Positions 12,875 through 17,146 of a stretch of 17,146 nucleotides of DNA are shown here, in pieces. Source of the stretch: CAZJHM01 sp964545925 (GTDB taxonomy: Archaea > Iainarchaeota > Iainarchaeia > Iainarchaeales > CAZJHM01); contig CAZJHM010000014.1 of the NCBI GenBank assembly GCA_964545925.1, positions 1-17,146 on the forward strand, written 5' to 3'. Both the position numbers and the translations under genes were made by a program. The notes beneath the pieces were generated by a model, which did not search any database, was not told the DNA's origin, and saw only the letters and a program-made list of their open reading frames with translations. Position 1 is the first letter of the stretch; every line of letters begins with the position of its first letter.

Positions 12875-13400
12875 ATAAATTGTATTCTGGTTGTCCTAAT
12901 CTTTTTTTGACTAAATTATAAGCTGAGGAATGCTCTGCTCCTGAGAGAAGGAGTTCAATCGCATCTCTTGCTATTTTTGTGCTTTCATATTTTCCTATTA
13001 TTGAGATTGTTTTTCCTTGGACTGAAATTTTCACATCTATGTTTTTTTCCAGCCAAATTCTAAAAGAGCCTTTTGTTCCGATTATTCGAGCTCTTTTTAT
13101 TTTTTGGTTTTTTGGGGTTTTTGCATAATCATTTATTTCTATTATATCAAGAACAAATGAATCATCCAAAAGAACCATTGCATTTTCAGGGGAAAATCCT
13201 CTGGCAATAGCTCTAATAATAGAAAGTCCATTATAAAAAGTTATCGACTTTTTTTCTGCTGTTATCCTTATATTTCCTGTTTTGCTGTCTATGTCTAGTT
13301 TTGTGTTTGTTAATTTTTCAAATTTTCTTTTTGTTCTTCCTTTTTCTCCTATTAAAACAGCAACACGGGAAAGAGGGATATTTATTTCCTCAATTTGCAT
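12873..13400 (-). CDS. Pno1/Dim2-like KH-domain protein
   Basis: The archaeal counterpart of eukaryotic Pno1/Dim2 has two KH domains and binds the 3' region of 16S rRNA precursor. In 175 residues the first KH has the loop GEKG (LSRVAVLIGEKGRTKRKFEKL, about 8-28) and the second has GTKG (ARIIGTKGSFRIWLEKNIDV, about 104-123), followed by the C-terminal helices and a KKRLGQPEYNL tail. Both GxxG loops are intact. It lies between RIO1 and Top6B, the order conserved in many archaea; RIO1 and Dim2 act together in late small-subunit maturation in eukaryotes. Its ATG has a TATA-like box centred 25 nt upstream and no Shine-Dalgarno site. Confidence 0.92.
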   Translation of the reverse strand: MQIEEINIPLSRVAVLIGEKGRTKRKFEKLTNTKLDIDSKTGNIRITAEKKSITFYNGLSIIRAIARGFSPENAMVLLDDSFVLDIIEINDYAKTPKNQKIKRARIIGTKGSFRIWLEKNIDVKISVQGKTISIIGKYESTKIARDAIELLLSGAEHSSAYNLVKKRLGQPEYNL

Positions 13401-13420
13401 ATATATAGATGAATTAAAAG

Positions 13421-13429
13421 GTTTTTATG
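13421..13429 (-). promoter_or_regulatory. TATA-like box of the KH-Top6B-Top6A unit
   Basis: The minus strand reads CATAAAAAC, centred 25 nt before the KH ATG, again predicting a leaderless message. The remaining gap up to the RIO1 stop (13430-13500) shows nothing else I can name. Confidence 0.45.
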
Positions 13430-13500
13430 CCTTTCCTGCCTTTTCTTGGTGTTTTAGAAGAATGAGAAGAAAGAGGGTTTTGAAGGGGTTATTTAAGGTT

Positions 13501-14247
13501 TTAAGGTGTTTTTTTAATTTTGATGGGGGAGGAATTTTCTAGGCTTTTTATTTCTTGTTTAAGGGATTCAGGAGTTGTGGGCAAACCTTGTTTAGAAAGA
13601 TACTTGGAAAGATTTTGAATATCTCTCTCAAAGAAATCTTGGGCTTTTGGATGGCGACGGGAGACTGATTGTCCGCAATCAATTATTATTGCTTTGTTGT
13701 TTTGGTTGAGAATGTTGTATTCTGATAAATCAGCATGAATTAATTTTGAAGTATAGAACATTTTGTGTAAAGATTGGACTAACTGGGACTTGAGGGAAGA
13801 AAGAGGTATTGGGGAAGAGCGAAGCTGGGGACAAGGTTTTCCAGAGCAAGAAATCATTTCCATAAGAAGAACATTTGAATCAAAAGCAATTGGTTGAGGA
13901 ACAGGTACACCTGCTGAATAAAACTTGTCTAAGTTTGCAAATTCTTTTCTAACCCATGTGTGAATTATTTCTTGTTGGGAATGTCTTATGGATTTAAAGC
14001 GAGGGTCATCTTTGATGTAAAGAGACATATTCTTGAAATCTGTTGTTTCTATTTTGTAAATTTTAACTATAATATGAGTTCCTGCTATTGTTTTTGCTGC
14101 AAAAACTTTGGCTTCTTTTCCCTCTAAAACAGGATAATCTAGATATTCAAAATATTTTTTTGATGAAAGACGATAAAGAGCATCTAACGTTCTTTTATCA
14201 AATACTTCAGAATAGATTTTCCTTAAGTTTTCATCAACTGGTTGCAT
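13501..14247 (-). CDS. rio1: RIO1-type serine/threonine kinase/ATPase
   Basis: RIO1 is an atypical kinase whose ATPase activity drives late small ribosomal subunit maturation. The 248 residues show the N-terminal helices, the nucleotide loop LEGKEAKVF (41-49), the ATP-binding lysine K62, a RIO1-type flexible loop (KIETTDFKNM), hinge MEMIS (129-133), the catalytic loop HADLSEYNIL (171-180, D173 and N178) and the metal-binding IIIDCGQSV (D190). The DFPQ/DVSQ motif common in RIO proteins is DCGQ here. The C-terminus is short and basic. A TATA box centred 25-26 nt upstream gives it a separate leaderless promoter, even though aIF1A lies only 55 nt upstream. The neighbouring KH gene is its expected partner. 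Confidence 0.95.
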   Translation of the reverse strand: MQPVDENLRKIYSEVFDKRTLDALYRLSSKKYFEYLDYPVLEGKEAKVFAAKTIAGTHIIVKIYKIETTDFKNMSLYIKDDPRFKSIRHSQQEIIHTWVRKEFANLDKFYSAGVPVPQPIAFDSNVLLMEMISCSGKPCPQLRSSPIPLSSLKSQLVQSLHKMFYTSKLIHADLSEYNILNQNNKAIIIDCGQSVSRRHPKAQDFFERDIQNLSKYLSKQGLPTTPESLKQEIKSLENSSPIKIKKTP

Positions 14248-14268
14248 ACTAAAATTTAGTTAAAATTG

Positions 14269-14276
14269 TTTATAAA
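14269..14276 (-). promoter_or_regulatory. TATA box of rio1
   Basis: The minus strand reads TTTATAAA, the best match to an archaeal TATA box in this cluster, centred 25-26 nt before the rio1 ATG. Confidence 0.6.
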
Positions 14277-14296
14277 TGAAAGTTTTTGGTTTTTAG

Positions 14297-14302
14297 AAAA
14301 AA
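14297..14302 (-). terminator. T6 tract after the aIF1A stop
   Basis: The minus strand has TAA followed at once by six T, then CTAAAAACC. It probably ends the aIF2-beta/DUF424/aIF1A transcript ahead of the rio1 promoter, possibly with read-through. Confidence 0.4.
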
Positions 14303-14602
14303 TTAGATTGGTAAGCCTTCCAGCATGCCTTTTCTTTTTAATAAATCTATTTGATTTCCCATATATCTCCAGACTAAATTTGCTTTTGTTGGCTCAAAAT
14401 CCCAAGGTAGAATTACTATCACATCCCCTTCTCTTACCCAAACTCTTTTGTTTAGTTTTCCTGGAATATGAACTAAGATTTCTTTGCCGTCTTTTTTTAA
14501 TGCTCTTATTTTGTTTGTTCCAAGCATTTGAGTAACTAAAGCATATTCTTCTCCTTTTTGGAGTCTTCTTATTCTGAATTCTTGATTTTCTGTTTCTTCC
14601 AT
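14303..14602 (-). CDS. Translation initiation factor aIF1A
   Basis: aIF1A binds the A site of the small subunit during start-codon selection. The 99 residues form the OB-fold expected: EYALVTQMLGTNKIRALKKD, then EILVHIPGKLNKRVWVREGD, VIVILPWDF, and a C-terminal segment KANLVWRYMGNQIDLLKRKG. I chose the ATG at 14600-14602, four bases past the DUF424 stop; an upstream in-frame ATG at 14642-14644 would add 14 residues of unrelated sequence and overlap DUF424. This is the third gene of the aIF2-beta/DUF424/aIF1A unit; all three seem to be one translation-initiation operon. Confidence 0.96.
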   Translation of the reverse strand: MEETENQEFRIRRLQKGEEYALVTQMLGTNKIRALKKDGKEILVHIPGKLNKRVWVREGDVIVILPWDFEPTKANLVWRYMGNQIDLLKRKGMLEGLPI

Positions 14603-14606
14603 GTAA

Positions 14607-14888
14607 TCAAAACTTGTAGATTGTGCAATGAGGAATACCTTCAATTTGCAATATTAATTTTTCAGGAATATCCATCACTTCTCTTAAAAGAGAAATAGAT
14701 TTTTTTCCAGTAATATTTATACTTGTGCAAGTGTTTATTAAGGTTTGTAATTTTTCTCTTGTAATTTTTTCTCCTTTGTAAAAATTTTCAGAAATTATGA
14801 AACCATTTATGTTTTTTCCTATTAAATCTGAATCTGCAATTGCTAAGATAATTGCTTCTGGGGAAGAATGAATCTTGTAAAAAATCAT
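14607..14888 (-). CDS. DUF424 family protein
   Basis: A 93-residue archaeal DUF424 protein of unknown biochemical role. It opens MIFYKIHSSPEAIILAIADS, has the central DLIGKNINGFIISENFYKGEKI and ends LQIEGIPHCTIYKF, matching the small conserved family often found beside aIF2-beta in archaea. The ATG at 14886-14888 overlaps the aIF2-beta stop as ATGA; an in-frame start 34 codons upstream would be an unsupported extension into the aIF2-beta zinc-ribbon coding region. The constant company of aIF2-beta and aIF1A suggests a role in translation initiation or ribosome biogenesis, but this is context only. Confidence 0.85.
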   Translation of the reverse strand: MIFYKIHSSPEAIILAIADSDLIGKNINGFIISENFYKGEKITREKLQTLINTCTSINITGKKSISLLREVMDIPEKLILQIEGIPHCTIYKF

Positions 14889-15289
14889 ATTTCTTTCACT
14901 GGGGAACTTGCACCACATGCTTGGCATTTCAGGATTCTTATTCCATTTACCTCTGAAAAATTTGTGTCTAGTTTTCCACAGGTTGGACATTTTACAAATC
15001 TTTCAACAAACTTGTCTATTATCTGTTGAAGGGCAAAAGAATGAATTTTTCTGTTAAGAATTAAATAATCTTTTTCTTTTTGGACTTGGGTTGCGGCTTC
15101 TTTTGCAATATATTTTGCAAAAAGGGATTCTTCTCTACTGATTACTTTTAGAATTTGAGAAACATTCTTTATTGTTGTCTTATTTCCGGTTATTAAAATA
15201 TCGGCTTTTGGAACTTCAAGACGTATGTCTGAAATCGCCTTTTCGGGAAGTTTTTTCCTTGCATTTTTCAATAGTTGTTCATATTCCAT
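14885..15289 (-). CDS. Translation initiation factor aIF2, beta subunit
   Basis: aIF2-beta is a subunit of the initiator-tRNA carrier aIF2. In 134 residues it has the N-terminal helix that binds the gamma subunit, an alpha/beta core (DIRLEVPKADILITGNKTTI, with the typical FAKYIAKEAATQ helix) and a C-terminal zinc ribbon with C101/C104 and C122/C125. Length and layout are standard for the archaeal protein. It is the first gene of the aIF2-beta/DUF424/aIF1A operon, linked to DUF424 by a four-base ATGA overlap. A TATA-like box centred about 27 nt upstream suggests a leaderless mRNA. It is divergent from the coiled-coil gene. Confidence 0.96.
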   Translation of the reverse strand: MEYEQLLKNARKKLPEKAISDIRLEVPKADILITGNKTTIKNVSQILKVISREESLFAKYIAKEAATQVQKEKDYLILNRKIHSFALQQIIDKFVERFVKCPTCGKLDTNFSEVNGIRILKCQACGASSPVKEI

Positions 15290-15312
15290 AGAAACTATAA
15301 AAAGAAATCTTT

Positions 15313-15319
15313 TTTTAAA
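15313..15319 (-). promoter_or_regulatory. TATA-like box of the aIF2-beta operon
   Basis: The minus strand reads TTTAAAA inside CCTTTAAAAAAAG, centred about 27 nt before the aIF2-beta ATG. A second TATA (TTATATATAA at 15329-15338) is nearly symmetrical and could serve either strand. Confidence 0.45.
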
Positions 15320-15328
15320 GGAAACCTC

Positions 15329-15349
15329 TTATATATAAACGAGGAGAGG
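15329..15349 (+). promoter_or_regulatory. TATA and Shine-Dalgarno region of the coiled-coil gene
   Basis: TTATATATAA (15329-15338) is followed by the purine-rich GAGGAGAGG (15341-15349), five bases before the ATG at 15355. The TATA is only about 21 nt from the ATG, too close for a leadered start from it, so a leader carrying the Shine-Dalgarno site more likely starts from the TTTTTTAAA at 15311-15319. Confidence 0.45.
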
Positions 15350-15354
15350 CATAA

Positions 15355-17146
15355 ATGGAAAGAGAAAATGAGGTTTTAGAGAGTATTAGAAAGCTTATTT
15401 CGCTTAAAGTTGCAAAAGAAGAAATTGTTCAGCAATTAATTTCTATTGGGCTGTCTAAGGCTGCTGCTGAGGAACTAATTAGAAAAGCAGAAGGGGAAAA
15501 GATAACTGAAGAGGAAAAAGAAGACTTGAAGAAACAGAAAAAAACTCTTGAGATGTTTGAGGAGCCTGAGGAAAAAATTGTTTCTAAACCTGAAAAGAAT
15601 ATCCCAAAAGAAATAGAGGAAGAAGAAGATTATGAAGAACCTGTTTTAGATGAAAAAGAATTTGATTTGGGAATAGGGGAAGAAGATTTAGAAGAAGAAA
15701 GGATGGATGAAGAAAAAGCTGTTAAGAAGAAAAGTCCTGAGAAAAAAGAGGAAGTAAAAGAAATTTTTGGAAGAAGAGTAGAAGAAACAGAAATTGAAGA
15801 TTATGAAGATATTAAGAAAAAAGAAGTTGAGAAATTTGGATTAAGTAAGGAAGAGAAAGAAGCTTTGGAAAAAACCAAAGACAAAAAACAAGAAGGAAAA
15901 GAACTATTTCCTAAAAAGAATGTTTTGAAAGAAGAAGAAATAGGGGAAAAAGATTTTTGGGGGGAAGAAGAGGAAGAAAAATTAAGAAAAGAAATTGGAA
16001 AAGCTTTAGATGTAAATAAAAAGAAGATAAGTTTTGATATTGATATTCGTAATGAAAACGAAGAAAAAGGACATGAAAGTATTTGGAAAGAAGGAATATT
16101 GGAAACTGTTGATTCAAGATTGGATGAAATGAAAAGGTTGAAAAAAGAGATAGAATCAGAGATTGAAAAAAAAGTGGATAATCTTGTTGAAGAAGAAATA
16201 AGAAAAATGAAAATTGTTATTGAGAGCGAAAGGGATTTAAGTGAGGACAAAATAAATAACAGTTTGGAAGAAAAAGGAAGAGAGATAGAAAGACAATTTG
16301 TTGAAAAAATCAGAGAATTGAAAGATTTGCTTGCGCAGATTAAAATTGAAAAAGCAATATTGGAAAATACATCTGTAAAAATTGAAGATAAAATAAATAG
16401 AATGAAGGGAGAAATAGAGGCAACTGAAAAACTTAAAGAAAATCTTTTGTCTAATTATGGAACTGAAAGTGGAAAGTTGTTGCAAAGAGTTGATGATGAA
16501 CTTGCAAAAATGAGAGATATTGCAAAATCAATTGAAAAAAGAGCAAGTATTACTTTGAATTTGCAACAGAAAATTGCAGAAGGTTTGGAAAATAATGTAA
16601 AGACAATAATTGCTGCTAAAGTTCAGGAAACTGTTTTGGAAATTAAAAGACAATATGAGGATAATCTTAAACAAGTAATAGGAAGGGAAAAAGAACAGGA
16701 AAAGAAAGTTCATGATTTAATCAAAGAAATTGATTTATTGAAGAAAAAACAGATAGAGATGGTAATTGATGAAATGAGAAAAGTTTCTGACAAAGCAGAA
16801 GCAAGAATTGAGGATAATTTGACTGCTGAGTTTTCCAAAAGAGTAAAGACTATGTTAAGAAGTAGTCAGACTAAGTTGGAACTGAAAGAAGTAGTAAGAG
16901 AAAGTGTAATTGAAATTGTGAAAGATGAAGTTAGAGTAAATGTAAATAGTGAAATTATTGAGAAGGTTATTAGAGATAGTATTATGAAGGCAATTTCTGA
17001 AAGAATGAAAGAAGCAGACAGAATGTTAAATGTTCTTTCAACTGGAGAACAAGAAGTCTTGAAGATTAGACAAGAAAGGGAAGATTTCTCGGCTTTTGAA
17101 AAGCAGTTTGTTGAGACTGTTGAAAAGCATATTGAACAGTTTAACA
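15355..17146 (+). CDS. Long charged coiled-coil protein (partial, runs off right edge)
   Basis: An uninterrupted reading frame of 597 codons with no stop before the window edge. The first 47 residues form a compact helical module (ESIRKLISLKVAKEEIVQQL, GLSKAAAEELIRKA) that resembles short UBA-like helix bundles at the N-termini of many DPANN proteins. Residues about 50-240 are extremely charged, Glu/Lys/Asp-rich and low complexity, probably disordered. From about 243 to the edge the sequence is helical with heptad-like hydrophobic spacing (VDSRLDEMKRLKKEIESEIE and many similar stretches), a long coiled coil. No transmembrane helix, signal peptide, Walker motif or cysteine is seen in the visible part. 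It could be structural, a scaffold or surface-linked; I cannot assign a family. Its composition differs sharply from its neighbours. Confidence 0.85.
   Translation, partial: MERENEVLESIRKLISLKVAKEEIVQQLISIGLSKAAAEELIRKAEGEKITEEEKEDLKKQKKTLEMFEEPEEKIVSKPEKNIPKEIEEEEDYEEPVLDEKEFDLGIGEEDLEEERMDEEKAVKKKSPEKKEEVKEIFGRRVEETEIEDYEDIKKKEVEKFGLSKEEKEALEKTKDKKQEGKELFPKKNVLKEEEIGEKDFWGEEEEEKLRKEIGKALDVNKKKISFDIDIRNENEEKGHESIWKEGILETVDSRLDEMKRLKKEIESEIEKKVDNLVEEEIRKMKIVIESERDLSEDKINNSLEEKGREIERQFVEKIRELKDLLAQIKIEKAILENTSVKIEDKINRMKGEIEATEKLKENLLSNYGTESGKLLQRVDDELAKMRDIAKSIEKRASITLNLQQKIAEGLENNVKTIIAAKVQETVLEIKRQYEDNLKQVIGREKEQEKKVHDLIKEIDLLKKKQIEMVIDEMRKVSDKAEARIEDNLTAEFSKRVKTMLRSSQTKLELKEVVRESVIEIVKDEVRVNVNSEIIEKVIRDSIMKAISERMKEADRMLNVLSTGEQEVLKIRQEREDFSAFEKQFVETVEKHIEQFN

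Noticed and set aside
14603..14644. Upstream start for aIF1A
   Set aside because: It adds 14 residues overlapping DUF424 and gives no family match; the ATG at 14600-14602 gives normal length.
14889..14990. Upstream start for DUF424 extending into aIF2-beta
   Set aside because: The 34 extra residues would be read from the aIF2-beta zinc-ribbon coding region in another frame; the ATGA junction at 14885-14888 gives the family-sized protein.
15801..16713. Minus-strand Ser/Phe-rich open frames near the right edge
   Set aside because: They are reverse images of the Glu/Lys-rich coiled-coil gene; GAA/AAA codons read backwards give TTC/TTT, producing artificial Phe/Ser-rich ORFs.

Overview
The window is AT-rich archaeal chromosome. 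Archaeal identity rests on transcription factor B, Alba, an SmAP/LSm protein, both subunits of topoisomerase VI, aIF1A, aIF2-beta, RIO1 and a Pno1/Dim2-type KH protein. AGGTGA-type Shine-Dalgarno sequences and TATA boxes agree. Short proteins, tight packing, AGA/AGG arginine codons and several small orphan genes suggest a DPANN lineage of the Woesearchaeota/Pacearchaeota kind; that placement is inference. There are no phage, transposase or CRISPR signs. Nearly all genes lie on the minus strand; exceptions are one tRNA, one small regulator-like gene, and a long coiled-coil gene running off the right edge.

Layout, left to right. (1) 1-2940: a palindromic repeat at the 3' end of tfb, then tfb, a Cys-cluster NusA-like KH protein, alba, and a membrane-anchored GATase-like protein. 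(2) 3062-4007: a Pro/Lys-tailed orphan, tRNA-Ala(GGC), then about 210 bp of stacked hairpins forming two further copies of the repeat beside tfb. (3) 4008-6431: a compact operon NYN nuclease - DUF2226-like - orphan - MinD ATPase - LSm, with overlapping or near-touching genes. (4) 6454-8769: topoisomerase IA. (5) 8841-9990: a small winged-helix-like gene whose start codon lies inside a perfect 11+11 bp palindrome, a convergent Lrp/AsnC regulator, and a Pro/Lys-tailed orphan. (6) 10042-15289: the information-processing block aIF2-beta - DUF424 - aIF1A / RIO1 / Pno1-like KH - Top6B - Top6A. (7) 15355-17146: a divergent, very charged coiled-coil protein, truncated by the window edge.

How they may work together: RIO1 and the Pno1-like KH protein are partners in small-subunit maturation, and aIF1A and aIF2-beta act in start selection on the same subunit; Top6A and Top6B form one enzyme. 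TFB, Alba and the KH protein are transcription or chromatin functions. The NYN/DUF2226/orphan/MinD/LSm operon combines an RNA-type nuclease, an RNA-binding ring and a membrane-cycling ATPase, and is the best candidate here for an undescribed system.

Expression signals are unusually legible. Eight transcription units have a TATA-like box centred 25-28 nt upstream of the first base of the start codon, predicting leaderless mRNAs, whereas tfb, alba and most operon-internal genes use Shine-Dalgarno sites. Several TAA stops run straight into T6-T9 tracts, which would act as poly-U terminators.
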